NCBI RefSeq assembly: GCF_014243445.1
Contig: NZ_JACLQD010000001.1
Location: 1 to 64,000, forward strand
DNA length: 64,000 nt
Direction of reading: 5' to 3'
DNA from: Paragemmobacter straminiformis
GTDB lineage: Bacteria; Pseudomonadota; Alphaproteobacteria; Rhodobacterales; Rhodobacteraceae
Shown: positions 53,733 through 63,087 of the stretch, piece by piece
Position numbering within the stretch: the stretch's first letter is position 1
How the letters are laid out: each line of letters opens with the position of its first letter
Position numbers and translations under genes: made by a program
The notes under the pieces: generated by a model
Databases searched by the model: none
The model's input: the letters and a program-made list of their open reading frames with translations, nothing else
Told to the model about the DNA's origin: nothing

Positions 53733-54749
53733 ATGACAGCGCTTCTCACCTTCACCGACCGCGGCATCTACTGCCCTGACGGAGATTTCTTCATCGACCC
53801 GTGGCGCCCCGTGCCGCGCGCGCTGGTCACGCACGGCCATTCCGACCACGCCCGCCGTGGCCACGGCCAGTATCTCTGCACCCATCAGGCGCTCCCCGTC
53901 ATCCGCCACCGGCTGGGCGAGATCACCGCCTCCGGCATCGCCTATGGCGAAAGGCGGCGCATCGGCGGCGTCACCGTCAGCTTCCACCCCGCGGGCCATG
54001 TCCCCGGATCGGCCCAGATCAGGGTCGAGCGGGCGGGCGAGGTCTGGGTCGTCTCGGGCGACTACAAGACCGAAGCCGACGGTCTGGCCGAAGCCTTCGA
54101 CCCCGTGCCGTGCCACGCCTTCATCACCGAATGCACCTTCGGCCTGCCCGTGTTCCGCTGGCAGCCACAGGCGCAGGTCATGGCCGGGATCGGCGCATGG
54201 TGGGCTGCCAATGCCGCCCTCGGCCGCCCCTCGATCATCGGGGCCTACAGCTTCGGCAAGGCCCAGCGCCTGATGGCGGGCCTGACACCGCAAGGGCCGA
54301 TCCTCACCCACGGCGCTGTCGAAGATGTCACCACGATCCTGCGCAGCCAAGGCTATGCCCTGCCCGAAACCACCCGCGTCACCCCCGGCATCGACGCCAG
54401 ATCCCACCCCGGCGCGCTGGTCATAGCGCCCCCCTCCGCCTTAGGCTCCGTCTGGGCACGGCGCTTCCAGAACGCGGACGAGGCCTTTGCCTCGGGCTGG
54501 ATGGCCCTGCGCGGCATCCGCCGCCGCCGCGCCCTCGGCACGGGCTTCACCGTCTCCGACCACGCCGACTGGGACGGGCTCAACACCGCCATCCGCGCCA
54601 CGGGCTGCGAACGCGTCTTCGTCACCCACGGCTACACCGGCCCCTTCCGCCGCTGGCTCGCCGAACAGGGCTATGACGCGGGCATCGTCGAAACCGCCTA
54701 TGGCGACGAAGAAGAGGAAACCGCCCCCGTAGCCGAGGCCCACCCGTGA
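53733..54749 (+). CDS. DNA-ligase-associated exonuclease (metallo-beta-lactamase fold)
   Basis: 338 residues. Beta-CASP/metallo-beta-lactamase nuclease: VTHGHSDHARRG near 33 (HxHxDH metal motif), FHPAGHVPGSAQIRV near 87, VSGDYKTEAD near 107, and late metal His in SDHADW near 274 and VTHGYTGPF near 296. In many proteobacteria it is linked to an ATP-dependent ligase, an Lhr-type helicase and a PdeM phosphoesterase, a predicted DNA repair set. Here only the ligase follows, 116 bases away with an element copy between. Confidence 0.88.
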   Translation: MTALLTFTDRGIYCPDGDFFIDPWRPVPRALVTHGHSDHARRGHGQYLCTHQALPVIRHRLGEITASGIAYGERRRIGGVTVSFHPAGHVPGSAQIRVERAGEVWVVSGDYKTEADGLAEAFDPVPCHAFITECTFGLPVFRWQPQAQVMAGIGAWWAANAALGRPSIIGAYSFGKAQRLMAGLTPQGPILTHGAVEDVTTILRSQGYALPETTRVTPGIDARSHPGALVIAPPSALGSVWARRFQNADEAFASGWMALRGIRRRRALGTGFTVSDHADWDGLNTAIRATGCERVFVTHGYTGPFRRWLAEQGYDAGIVETAYGDEEEETAPVAEAHP

Positions 54750-54783
54750 CCGCCCCCCGTCTCGCCTGCATGAAGCCCCCCCT

Positions 54784-54842
54784 GTTCCTCTTGCCCCAAA
54801 TATCCTCGGGAGGGGTCCGGGGAGGGCAGACAGCCCGCCCCG
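54784..54842 (-). repeat. Dispersed G/C-tract element, copy 7
   Basis: Antisense to the two plus-strand genes around it. Less regular G tracts (GGGAGGGG), with AAATATCCTCGGG as the core and CTCTTGCCCC beside it. Confidence 0.55.
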
Positions 54843-54864
54843 GCCTTTGCGCAAGGGTCCCGCG

Positions 54865-56475
54865 ATGAAAGCCTTCGCCACCCTCTTTGCCGCCCTCGAC
54901 GGCACGACCAAGACCGGCGCGAAACTCGCGGCCCTGACCCATTACTTCCAGACCGCCCCCGAAGCCGACCGCCTTTGGACCATCGCCCTCCTGTCGGGCC
55001 GCCGCCCCAAGCGCAGCGTCAACGCGACCGAACTGCGCCTCTGGGCGGCCGAGGCCGCGCACCTCCCCCTCTGGCTTTTTGAAGAGGCCTATGCCGTCAC
55101 CGGCGACCTTGCCGAAACCATCGCCCATATCCTGCCGCCCCCCGCCACCGCCAGCGACCGCAGCCTGACCGCGACCATCACCTTCCTCGCCTCCCTCACC
55201 GGCCACCCTCCCGAGGCGCGCCGCGCCGCCATCTTTGCTGCATGGAACGAACTGGTCCCGACCGAGCGTTTCCTCTTCAACAAACTCCTGACCGGCGGCT
55301 TCCGCATGGGCGTCTCCCAAGGGCTGATGACGCGGGCGCTGGCCACGGCCACGGGGCAGGACGAAGCCACCCTCGCCCACCGCCTGATGGGCGACTGGTC
55401 GCCGCAGACCACCACCTTCGCCGCCCTCACCGCAGGCGCGGGCGACACGGGCACGGGCGACACGGGCGCAGGCTCGCGCCCCTATCCCTTCGCCCTTGCG
55501 GCCCAGCTTGAAGGCGGCCCCGAAACGCTTGGCGATCCCGCCGACTGGCGCGCCGAATGGAAATGGGATGGCATCCGCGGCCAGCTCGTCCACCGCGCAG
55601 GGGCCTTCGCCCTCTGGTCGCGGGGCGAGGAACTGGTGACCGACCGCTTTCCCGAATTCGCCCCCCTCGCGGATTTCCTGCCCCAAGGCACAGTGGTCGA
55701 CGGCGAAATCCTCGCATGGGGGTCAAACCGCCCCCTTCCCTTCGCGCAACTTCAACCCCGCATCGGCCGCAAGACCGTGCCGAAGAAACTGCTGACCGAG
55801 GCCCCCGCCCGCCTCCTCGCCTATGACCTCCTGGAGGAAAACGGCCAGGACCTCCGCCCCCTGCCCTATGACACCCGCCGCGCCCGCCTCGCCGCCCTAC
55901 TGGCAGACCTCCCCCCAACCCTCCCCATCGCCCTCTCTCTCGACGTCCCCTTCACCGACTGGGCCAGCCTCAGCGAAACCCGCGCCACCTCGCGCAGTGA
56001 AATGGCCGAGGGGATCATGCTCAAACGCGCCGCCTCGCCCTATCACGTGGGGCGCAAGCGCGGCGACTGGTGGAAATGGAAGCTCGACCCGTGGTCGGTC
56101 GATGCGGTGATGATCTACGCCCAATCCGGCCACGGCCGCCGCGCGGGCCTGTTCACCGACTTCACCTTTGCGTTGCGCGACGGCAACGACCTTGTCCCCT
56201 TCACCAAGGCCTATTCCGGCCTGACCGATGCCGAATTTGCCGAAATCACCCGCTGGGTCGGCAAGAACACGCTCGAACGCTTCGGCCCCGTCCGCCGCGT
56301 CACCCCCGAACTGGTGTTCGAAATCGCCTTCGAGGGCATCCAGAAAAGCCCCCGCCACAAATCGGGGCTGGCGCTGCGCTTCCCCCGCATGGCCCGCTGG
56401 CGGCGTGACAAGGGCGTGGACGGGATCGACACCTTGGCCAGCCTGCATGCGCTTTTGACCGCCACCTCGGGCTGA
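54865..56475 (+). CDS. ATP-dependent DNA ligase (exonuclease-associated type)
   Basis: 536 residues. N-terminal DNA-binding domain at 1-200. Adenylation domain with the nucleotidyl lysine in EWKWDGIRGQLVHR near 233, VDGEILAW near 276, and DWWKWKLDP near 399 (motif V). C-terminal OB-fold to 536. Seals nicks using ATP; a repair ligase distinct from NAD-dependent LigA. The ATG at 54865 is preferred to an upstream TTG. No Ku or LigD polymerase is present, and the usual Lhr helicase and PdeM genes do not follow. Confidence 0.92.
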   Translation: MKAFATLFAALDGTTKTGAKLAALTHYFQTAPEADRLWTIALLSGRRPKRSVNATELRLWAAEAAHLPLWLFEEAYAVTGDLAETIAHILPPPATASDRSLTATITFLASLTGHPPEARRAAIFAAWNELVPTERFLFNKLLTGGFRMGVSQGLMTRALATATGQDEATLAHRLMGDWSPQTTTFAALTAGAGDTGTGDTGAGSRPYPFALAAQLEGGPETLGDPADWRAEWKWDGIRGQLVHRAGAFALWSRGEELVTDRFPEFAPLADFLPQGTVVDGEILAWGSNRPLPFAQLQPRIGRKTVPKKLLTEAPARLLAYDLLEENGQDLRPLPYDTRRARLAALLADLPPTLPIALSLDVPFTDWASLSETRATSRSEMAEGIMLKRAASPYHVGRKRGDWWKWKLDPWSVDAVMIYAQSGHGRRAGLFTDFTFALRDGNDLVPFTKAYSGLTDAEFAEITRWVGKNTLERFGPVRRVTPELVFEIAFEGIQKSPRHKSGLALRFPRMARWRRDKGVDGIDTLASLHALLTATSG

Positions 56476-56487
56476 ACCGGCAGAAGC

Positions 56488-56541
56488 GGGGGGTTTCACA
56501 CCCCCCGCACCCCCCGTGGGATATTTGTCCGAGTATGAAAG
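56488..56541 (+). repeat. Dispersed G/C-tract element, copy 8
   Basis: Just after the ligase stop on the same strand: GGGGGG hairpin around TTTCACA, CCCCCCGTGGGATATTT, GAGTATGAAAG. Confidence 0.6.
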
Positions 56542-56636
56542 GCGGCAGGGCGTTGAGCAGATTTCGCCCCTGTGACTTGCACCTTCCCGCCCCAGCCCCC
56601 TAGATACATCCCAGCACGTTAGATGAGGTTTGCCGA

Positions 56637-58463
56637 ATGACGCTTCCCCTTCCCCGCCCCGTTTTCGACGCCAACGCCGCAGGCGGAGCCTTTGGCAAGC
56701 TTCCCGACTGGGACCTGACCGACCTTTACCCCGCCACGGACGCGCCCGAATTCACCCGCGACATGGGCTGGCTTGAAACGGCCTGCGCCGGTTTCGCCGC
56801 CCGATACGAAGGCAAACTCGCCAGCCTCGACGCAGCCGCCCTTCTCGCCTGCGTCAAGGAATACGAACAGATCGACGTGATCGCGGGCCGCATCATGTCC
56901 TTCGCGGGCCTGCGCTACTACCAGAACACGATGGACAGCGAGCGCGCCAAGTTCATGGCCGACGCGCAGGACAAGATCACCACCTTCACCACGCCGCTCG
57001 TGTTCTTCACGCTGGAATTCAACCGCCTCGACGAAGCCCACCTTGCAGGGCTGCTGGCGCAGAACGCCGACCTTGCCCGCTACAAGCCGGTGTTCGACCG
57101 CATGCGCGCCATGCGCCCCTACCAGCTGTCGGACGAGCTTGAGAAGTTCCTCCACGACCAGTCCACCGTCGGCTCGGCCGCATGGAACCGGCTCTTCGAT
57201 GAAACCATGGCCGGCCTCATGTTCAGGGTCGCGGGCGAAGACGAGGAGCTGAACCTCGAAGCCACCCTCAACCTGCTCACCGACACCGACCGCAGCAAGC
57301 GCGAAGCCGCCGCCCGCGCGCTGGCCGAGGTGTTCGACAAGCACATCAAACTCTTCGCCCGCGTCCACAACACGCTGGCCAAAGAGAAAGAGATCGAGGA
57401 CCGCTGGCGCAAGATGCCGAACCCGCAGACCGCGCGGCACCTTTCCAACCACGTCGAACCCGAGGTTGTCGAAGCCCTGCGCAATGCCGTGGTCGCGGCC
57501 TATCCCAAACTCTCGCACCGCTACTACCGACTGAAAGCGAAATGGATGGGGCTGGACAAGCTGCAAATCTGGGACCGCAACGCCCCCCTGCCCATCGAAA
57601 ATCCGAAAACCGTCGACTGGGACACCGCCCGCAGCATGGTGATGGACGCTTACGGCGCCTTTGCCCCCGAAATGGCCGACCTTGCCAAGCCCTTCTTCGA
57701 AAAGGGCTGGATCGACGCAGGCGTGAAACCCGGCAAAGCCCCCGGCGCCTTTGCCCATCCGACCGTCACCACCGTCCACCCCTATGTCATGCTCAACTAC
57801 CTGGGCAAACCGCGCGATGTGATGACGCTGGCCCATGAACTCGGCCACGGCGTGCATCAGGTCCTCGCCGCAGGCCAGGGCGAACTCCTTTCCTCCACCC
57901 CCCTCACCCTTGCCGAAACCGCATCCGTCTTCGGCGAGATGCTGACCTTCCGCAAACTCCTCGACAACGCCAAAACCCCCGCCGAGCGCAAGACCCTCCT
58001 CGCCGGCAAGGTCGAGGACATGATCAACACGGTCGTGCGCCAGATCGCTTTCTACGATTTCGAATGCAAACTCCACGCCGCACGGGCGACAGGGGAACTC
58101 ACCCCCGACGACATCAACGCCCTGTGGATGAGCGTTCAGGCCCAATCCCTCGGCGATGCCTTCGACTTCATGGACGGGTATGAGACTTTCTGGGCCTATA
58201 TCCCGCATTTCGTCCACTCGCCCTTCTACGTCTATGCCTATGCCTTCGGCGACGGCCTCGTGAACGCGCTCTATGCCGCCTATGCCGATGGCCTGCCCGA
58301 CTTCCAGACCAAATACTTCGACATGCTGAAAGCGGGCGGCTCGAAACACCACAAGGACCTTCTCGCCCCCTTCGGCCTCGACGCCTCGGACCCGAAGTTC
58401 TGGGACAAGGGCCTGTCCATGATCGCGGGTTTCATCGACGAACTCGAGGCGATGGAAGACTGA
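56637..58463 (+). CDS. pepF: Oligoendopeptidase F (M3 metallopeptidase)
   Basis: 608 residues, M3B family zinc peptidase that trims cytoplasmic oligopeptides of roughly 7-17 residues. Helical N-terminal half; catalytic LAHELGHGVHQVLA near 400 with the HExxH zinc site, and the third ligand Glu in TLAETASVFGEMLTF near 425. C-terminal substrate channel residues include FVHSPFYVYAYAFGDGLVNALY near 528. Normal length, no signal peptide. Ends in a clear terminator. Confidence 0.96.
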   Translation: MTLPLPRPVFDANAAGGAFGKLPDWDLTDLYPATDAPEFTRDMGWLETACAGFAARYEGKLASLDAAALLACVKEYEQIDVIAGRIMSFAGLRYYQNTMDSERAKFMADAQDKITTFTTPLVFFTLEFNRLDEAHLAGLLAQNADLARYKPVFDRMRAMRPYQLSDELEKFLHDQSTVGSAAWNRLFDETMAGLMFRVAGEDEELNLEATLNLLTDTDRSKREAAARALAEVFDKHIKLFARVHNTLAKEKEIEDRWRKMPNPQTARHLSNHVEPEVVEALRNAVVAAYPKLSHRYYRLKAKWMGLDKLQIWDRNAPLPIENPKTVDWDTARSMVMDAYGAFAPEMADLAKPFFEKGWIDAGVKPGKAPGAFAHPTVTTVHPYVMLNYLGKPRDVMTLAHELGHGVHQVLAAGQGELLSSTPLTLAETASVFGEMLTFRKLLDNAKTPAERKTLLAGKVEDMINTVVRQIAFYDFECKLHAARATGELTPDDINALWMSVQAQSLGDAFDFMDGYETFWAYIPHFVHSPFYVYAYAFGDGLVNALYAAYADGLPDFQTKYFDMLKAGGSKHHKDLLAPFGLDASDPKFWDKGLSMIAGFIDELEAMED

Positions 58464-58470
58464 CACAGCA

Positions 58471-58500
58471 AAAAGGCGCGGGATACCCCCCGCGCCCTTT
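58471..58500 (+). terminator. Rho-independent terminator after pepF
   Basis: Stem GGCGCGGG/CCCGCGCC around ATACCC, flanked by AAAAA and CTTT. Confidence 0.8.
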
Positions 58501-58562
58501 CAGCCTTGCAAGAAATACTCCGGGGGGGATCGGCCATGGGCCGATCGGGGGGCTGGCCCCCC
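58498..58562 (-). repeat. Dispersed G/C-tract element, copy 9
   Basis: Downstream of the Gfo/Idh/MocA gene on its strand. GGGGGGC hairpin, perfect stem GATCGGCC/GGCCGATC around ATG, C tract, GGAGTATTT, then GGCTGAAAG overlapping the pepF terminator. Confidence 0.6.
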
Positions 58563-58605
58563 TCCTCGCCGGGTCAGGCAAATACCCCGCCCCAAGAAGG
58601 GGCGG

Positions 58606-58624
58606 GATTTTTCGCAGAAAAATC
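58606..58624 (-). terminator. AT-rich perfect hairpin after the Gfo/Idh/MocA gene
   Basis: Arms GATTTTTC and GAAAAATC around GCA, four bases beyond the stop on the minus strand. Matches 11140-11160. Confidence 0.6.
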
Positions 58625-58627
58625 GCC

Positions 58628-59611
58628 CTAAAGCGAAATCTCCCGCGCCGTGGCAAAGGCCGCGTCGATCATCTTCTGCGTGCCGATGGTGAACTCCAGC
58701 GGGCAGGGATAGGCGGCACCCGTCCGCAGCGAACGCCCGAAATTCTCGACCTGCAACTTGTAATGGTTCGCCGCGGGCCAACGCTCGCTCGTCACCGTCT
58801 GCCCGTTGTGCAACTCGATCCGCGCCTCGGCAAAAAGGTTCGCGTTGAACGGCCCGTTCGCCACCTTGAGCAAGCCCTTGTCGCCGTGGAACGTCACCTC
58901 CTGCCGGTTCTGCAACCGCATCGAGGTCATGGCGGTATAGGTCGCGCGTCCCAGCGGCCCTTGCAGGATCGCATCGACCTCGGCCCAGACATCGACGCCA
59001 TTCTCGCGGATCATCCGGCAGGACAGGTCCACCGCCTCGGCCCCCGTCACGAAGCGCGCCGATCCATAGGTGTAGACCCCGATGTCGCGGATACCGCCGC
59101 CGCCCGTATCGGGGCGGTTGCGGATGTTTTCCGGCTCATCCTCGTTGTTGTAGCTGAAAAAGGCATCCACATGCTTCAGCTTGCCGATGGCCCCGCCCTG
59201 CACCAGTTCGCGCGCGCGGATCCATTGCGGATGGTGCACGATCATATAGGCCTCGGCCACCAGCAGCCCCGATTTGTCCCGCGCCGCGATCAACTGGTCG
59301 ATCTCTGCGGCGGTCATCGAAATCGGCTTCTCGGTCAGCACATGCTTGCCCGCCGCCACCGCCTTCAGCGTCCATTCCACATGCACGTGGTTCGGCAGCG
59401 GAATATAGACCGCGTCGATCGTCGGGTCGGCCAGCAACTCGGCATAGCTCATCTGTTTCAGCGAGGGGCAGAAATCCCAGCCTTCCGCCGCTCCGGGCTT
59501 CGAGGTGCCAAGCGCCACCAACTCGGCATTGTCGGCCATATGGATGGCGGGCGCCATCTGCTCGCGTGCGAATTTGGCGTTGCCAAGCACGCCCCAACGG
59601 ACGGTTTTCAT
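58628..59611 (-). CDS. Gfo/Idh/MocA-family NAD(P)-dependent oxidoreductase
   Basis: 327 residues. N-terminal Rossmann fold (VRWGVLGNAKFAREQMAPAI at 4), the catalytic-type lysine in HVLTEKPIS near 96, and the C-terminal beta-sheet domain (RNRPDTGGGGIRDIGVYTYGSARFVTG near 164). Oxidises or reduces a sugar or cyclitol; the substrate is not predictable. The first glycine-rich motif reads GVLGNAKFA rather than the classic GxGxxG. No sugar transporter is beside it. Starts at the ATG at 59611, GAGGAAACCGCG upstream. Confidence 0.85.
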   Translation of the reverse strand: MKTVRWGVLGNAKFAREQMAPAIHMADNAELVALGTSKPGAAEGWDFCPSLKQMSYAELLADPTIDAVYIPLPNHVHVEWTLKAVAAGKHVLTEKPISMTAAEIDQLIAARDKSGLLVAEAYMIVHHPQWIRARELVQGGAIGKLKHVDAFFSYNNEDEPENIRNRPDTGGGGIRDIGVYTYGSARFVTGAEAVDLSCRMIRENGVDVWAEVDAILQGPLGRATYTAMTSMRLQNRQEVTFHGDKGLLKVANGPFNANLFAEARIELHNGQTVTSERWPAANHYKLQVENFGRSLRTGAAYPCPLEFTIGTQKMIDAAFATAREISL

Positions 59612-59735
59612 CGCGGTTTCCTCCCAAGGATTGTGATGCGGACGCTATTGCCAAGCGCCGGCGGGCGCAAGCGCGGCCACGCCATGCCCTTGCGCGGGGT
59701 CCGGCACGACGGGCGGGCCCGATGCCCGCCGCCGC

Positions 59736-60359
59736 TCAGTCCTTGCGCAGGCGCAACAGGGTCATCATGCGGAAAGGCGGCAGATAGGCTTCCTCGACCA
59801 GCGTGACGCCCTTGGTGCCCAGAACCACCTCGCGGCGGAAATCCGAATGCCAGCCGATCAGGTTCGCCAAGGGGGCCGCCCAGTCCTCGAGCGTCGCAAG
59901 CAGGCCCTTGTCCGACGGGTCGCGCGCGAAATGGTTCACCACCAGCAAGGTGCCGCCGGGGCGCAGCACGCGCACCATCTCGGCCATCACCCGTTCGGGT
60001 TCGGGCACCACCGACATGATATGCATCGCCGCCACGGAATCGAAGCTGCCATCGGCAAAATCCATCCGCCGCGCATCCATCTCGCGCAGCGCCGCCACAT
60101 GGCCAAGCCCAAGTTCGGCCACCTTTTCGCGCGCCTTCTCAAGCATCTCGGCCGAAGCGTCGATCCCCGTCACCTCGACACCCGCGCCATAGTGCTGCAA
60201 GGCCAGCCCCGTGCCGACCCCGACTTCCAGCACCCGCCCCCCCAGACCGTTCAGCACCGAAACCGCACGCCGCCGCCCGACGCCCGTGACCCGCCCGAAG
60301 GTCAGGTCATAGACAGGCGCCCAAAGCGCGTATGATTTCCGAACGGCCTGAATATCCAT
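59736..60359 (-). CDS. pmtA: Phosphatidylethanolamine N-methyltransferase
   Basis: 207 residues, class I SAM methyltransferase of the Rhodobacter PmtA type. Methylates phosphatidylethanolamine stepwise to phosphatidylcholine at the membrane surface. Motif I is VLEVGVGTGLALQHYG near 44 and motif II GIDASAEML near 66; the N-terminal SYALWAPVYDLTFGRV is typical. It directly follows psd and pssA with its ATG overlapping the pssA stop (TGATG), which supplies its substrate pathway. A TTG one codon upstream is possible. Confidence 0.9.
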   Translation of the reverse strand: MDIQAVRKSYALWAPVYDLTFGRVTGVGRRRAVSVLNGLGGRVLEVGVGTGLALQHYGAGVEVTGIDASAEMLEKAREKVAELGLGHVAALREMDARRMDFADGSFDSVAAMHIMSVVPEPERVMAEMVRVLRPGGTLLVVNHFARDPSDKGLLATLEDWAAPLANLIGWHSDFRREVVLGTKGVTLVEEAYLPPFRMMTLLRLRKD

Positions 60360-61129
60360 CAATGCGCCTTTCTTTCCGCGACTTCACGCCGCCACAGGAA
60401 CCCGATCGCCACCAGATAGGCCACAGCCAGCCCCAGCAGCGTCACCCAAGGATAGGTCAGCAGCGCGGCAACCACCGCCGCCCCGCCAACCAGATAATAC
60501 TTCGCGTTCTCGGCATAGACCGTCACCCGCTTGAGCGAGGGCGTGCGGATGCGGCTGATCATCAAAGCCCCCATCGCCACCATCCAGATCGCGATGGCCG
60601 CCCCGGGCACCTTCAGCCCGCCATACCAGCAGAACGACAGATACATCGGCGCCAGCACCAGCATCGCCCCCGCAGGGCTGGGAACGCCGATAAAGGTGGT
60701 GCGTTCCGCAGGCTCGGCCCCGACCGCGGCCTTGTTGCCCACGTTGAACCGCGCCAGCCGCAACATGCAGCAGATGGCATAGATCAAAGCCGCGATCCAG
60801 CCGAGCGACGCCTCCCCCTTCAGCCCCCAGAAATAGAGAACCATCGCCGGGGTGACGCCGAAATTGACGAAATCGCCAAGGCTGTCCAGTTCGGCCCCGA
60901 TGGCGCTTTCCGATTTCAGGATCCGCGCCAGACGCCCGTCAAGCGCATCGAGCGCCGCCGCCAGCCCGATCAGCGCAATCGCCGTGGCATAGCGCCCGTC
61001 GACCGCGAAGCGGATCGCCGTCAGCCCCGAACACAGGCCAAGGATCGACACGAGGTTCGGCAAAAGCTGGAGGATATGCAGCTTGCGGCGCGGCGTCGGC
61101 GCGTTGTGGGGCGCGTCCATTCCCGTCAC
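60359..61129 (-). CDS. pssA: CDP-diacylglycerol--serine O-phosphatidyltransferase
   Basis: 256 residues, integral membrane CDP-alcohol phosphatidyltransferase. Makes phosphatidylserine from CDP-diacylglycerol and serine. The catalytic motif DG-x2-AR-x8-G-x3-D-x3-D is complete: [20 protein letters not shown] then SLGDF at about 63-88. Around seven hydrophobic segments. The start is probably GTG at 61129, which overlaps the psd stop (GTGA); an ATG lies three codons in. Middle gene of the psd-pssA-pmtA operon. Confidence 0.94.
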   Translation of the reverse strand: MTGMDAPHNAPTPRRKLHILQLLPNLVSILGLCSGLTAIRFAVDGRYATAIALIGLAAALDALDGRLARILKSESAIGAELDSLGDFVNFGVTPAMVLYFWGLKGEASLGWIAALIYAICCMLRLARFNVGNKAAVGAEPAERTTFIGVPSPAGAMLVLAPMYLSFCWYGGLKVPGAAIAIWMVAMGALMISRIRTPSLKRVTVYAENAKYYLVGGAAVVAALLTYPWVTLLGLAVAYLVAIGFLWRREVAERKAH

Positions 61130-61818
61130 TCCATCCGCGCCATGCGCTGCGGCGTCTCCTGTCCCAGCACCGCGATCACGGTTTCGCCCGCCACGCAGTT
61201 CTGGCCCAGCGCCACCTGCGGCTGCACGCCATCGGGCAGGTAGATGTCAAGCCGCGACCCGAAGCGGATCAGCCCGAACCGCTCGCCCGTGCGCAACTCC
61301 TGCCCCTTGACGGCGAAGCAGACGATCCGCCGCGCCACCAGCCCGGCAATCTGCACCACCGCGATCGAGCGGCCATCGGCCATGTCGATCCGCAGCGAAT
61401 TGCGCTCGTTGTCGATCGAGGCCTTGTCCATCGCCGCATTCAGGAACTTGCCCGGACGATAGGCGATTTCCGCCACACGCCCCGCGATCGGCGCGCGGTT
61501 CACATGGCAGTTGAATACCGACATGAAAACCGACACCCGCATCAGCGCCTCGGGGCCCATGCCAAGCTCTTCCGGCGGCACGGCCCGCTCGATCAGCGAC
61601 ACCACCCCGTCGGCGGGCGAGACCATCAGCCCCGCATTCAGCGGCACGGCGCGTTTCGGATCGCGAAAGAAGTAATAGCACCAGACCGTCAGCCCGACGC
61701 CAACCCAGCCCAGCGGCTCCCAGACCCAGAACAGGACCAGCGTCACGGCGGCGAAAGCCGCGACAAAGGGATAACCCTCGCGGTGCATCGGCTTCAGGAA
61801 AGTCTCAAGCATCGTCAT
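61126..61818 (-). CDS. psd: Phosphatidylserine decarboxylase
   Basis: 230 residues, the short alphaproteobacterial form. Decarboxylates phosphatidylserine to phosphatidylethanolamine. Pyruvoyl enzyme: self-cleavage before the Ser of RFGSRLD near 188 yields alpha and beta chains. N-terminal membrane segment at 20-50 ([23 protein letters not shown]). [15 protein letters not shown] near 98 carries the conserved His. The ATG at 61818 ([10 protein letters not shown]) is 8 bases after GGAG; ATGs at 61824 and 61812 are alternatives. First gene of the operon. Confidence 0.94.
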   Translation of the reverse strand: MTMLETFLKPMHREGYPFVAAFAAVTLVLFWVWEPLGWVGVGLTVWCYYFFRDPKRAVPLNAGLMVSPADGVVSLIERAVPPEELGMGPEALMRVSVFMSVFNCHVNRAPIAGRVAEIAYRPGKFLNAAMDKASIDNERNSLRIDMADGRSIAVVQIAGLVARRIVCFAVKGQELRTGERFGLIRFGSRLDIYLPDGVQPQVALGQNCVAGETVIAVLGQETPQRMARME

Positions 61819-61998
61819 CGGCATCACTCCGGGTTCGGGCGTCGTAACGGCTGCCCCCCGAACGGGCAACCGGAAACGACGCTTCATCACGAAAAAACGT
61901 CAGACACGGCGGCCCGACGGGTTCACGGGGTTAGATAATGCAATCCCGCCCCCGCAACCACCCCGACAAACCGCCCCGCCCCGCTGCCTCCCGCCAAA

Positions 61999-62065
61999 GG
62001 GGGGCCGTCTGCCCCCCTCGCGCCCCTGGCGCTCACCCCCCGAGAGTATTTGGGCAAAGGTGACG
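61999..62065 (+). repeat. Dispersed G/C-tract element, copy 10
   Basis: GGGGGC hairpin around CGTCTG, spacer, CCCCCCGAGAGTATTTGGGC, then AAAGGTGACG. Antisense to the flanking minus-strand genes. Confidence 0.6.
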
Positions 62066-62068
62066 CAC

Positions 62069-62105
62069 AAAAAAGAAAAGGCGCAGGCCGGAAAGCCGCG
62101 CCTTT
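62069..62105 (-). terminator. Rho-independent terminator of rpoH
   Basis: On the minus strand: arms AAAGGCGC and GCGCCTTT around a 13-base loop, followed by TTCTTTTTTG. Clear T tract. Confidence 0.88.
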
Positions 62106-62190
62106 GCCCATTAGCGCTTGCCAAAATAGGCGGGGTGGGTCGGGCGGCGGAGGGGCTGGCCCCCCGTCTTTGCCGGGGCAAGGGGCAGGC

Positions 62191-63087
62191 TCAGCCCGGA
62201 ACGACCATGCCCTTGCCCTTGGCCAGTTCGCGCATCCGCACCTGCAGCTTTTCAAAGGCGCGCACCTCGATCTGGCGGATGCGCTCGCGGCTCACGCCAT
62301 AGCTTTCCGACAGTTCTTCCAGCGTGACGGGCGTGTCGGCCAGACGGCGCTGCATCAGGATGTCGCGCTCGCGCTCGTTCAGCACCGAAAAGGCCTGCGT
62401 CAGCAGGGCGCGCCGCGTGTCAAGCTCGTCGCGCTCGGCATAGGCGCCCGCCTGATCGCTGTCCTCGTCCTCCAGCCAGTCCTGCCACTGGGTCGACCCG
62501 TCGCCATCGGACCCGACCGTCGCATTCAGCGAGGCATCTGCCCCGGCCATGCGGCGGTTCATGTCGATGACTTCCTCTTCCGTCACCGACAGGTCCTTGG
62601 CGATCTGCGCGACATTCTCGGGGCGCAGGTCACCCTCCTCGAGAGCGCCAAGCTTGGCCTTGGCCTTGCGCAGGTTGAAGAACAGCTTTTTCTGCGCGCT
62701 GGTGGTGCCCAGTTTCACAAGGCTCCACGACCGCAGGATGTATTCCTGGATCGACGCGCGGATCCACCACATGGCATAGGTCGCAAGCCGGAAGCCGCGC
62801 TCGGGATCGAAGCGCTTGACGGCCTGCATCAGACCGACATTCGCCTCCGAGATCACCTCGGCCTGCGGCAGGCCATAGCCGCGATAGCCCATCGCGATCT
62901 TGGCGGCGAGCCGCAGGTGGCTTGTGACCAGCTGGTGTGCCGCGCCCGCGTCCTCGTGGTCGACCCAGCGCTTGGCCAGCATGTATTCCTCTTCCGGTTC
63001 CAGCAGGGGAAACTTGCGGATCTCCTGCAGGTAGCGGTTCAGCCCCTGTTCCGGACTCGGCGCCGGAAGGTTGGTATAGGTGCTCAT
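62191..63087 (-). CDS. rpoH: RNA polymerase sigma factor RpoH (sigma-32 family)
   Basis: 298 residues. Directs heat-shock transcription. Region 2 includes HLRLAAKIAMGYRGYGLPQAEVISEANVG near 58 and RGFRLATYAMWWIRASIQEYIL near 97; the RpoH box QKKLFFNLRKAK lies near 131 (sigma-32-specific). Region 4 helix-turn-helix: VTLEELSESYGVSRERIRQIEVRAF near 253. No membrane or anti-sigma gene adjacent. A good housekeeping-type promoter lies upstream. Rhodobacterales often have two rpoH genes; only one is here. Confidence 0.95.
   Translation of the reverse strand: MSTYTNLPAPSPEQGLNRYLQEIRKFPLLEPEEEYMLAKRWVDHEDAGAAHQLVTSHLRLAAKIAMGYRGYGLPQAEVISEANVGLMQAVKRFDPERGFRLATYAMWWIRASIQEYILRSWSLVKLGTTSAQKKLFFNLRKAKAKLGALEEGDLRPENVAQIAKDLSVTEEEVIDMNRRMAGADASLNATVGSDGDGSTQWQDWLEDEDSDQAGAYAERDELDTRRALLTQAFSVLNERERDILMQRRLADTPVTLEELSESYGVSRERIRQIEVRAFEKLQVRMRELAKGKGMVVPG

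Larger units (their letters stand above)
61819..62190. other. Intergenic region between rpoH and psd
   Basis: No gene. Contains the rpoH terminator, copy 10 of the dispersed element, and presumably the psd promoter near 61860-61950, which is less GC-rich. Confidence 0.4.
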
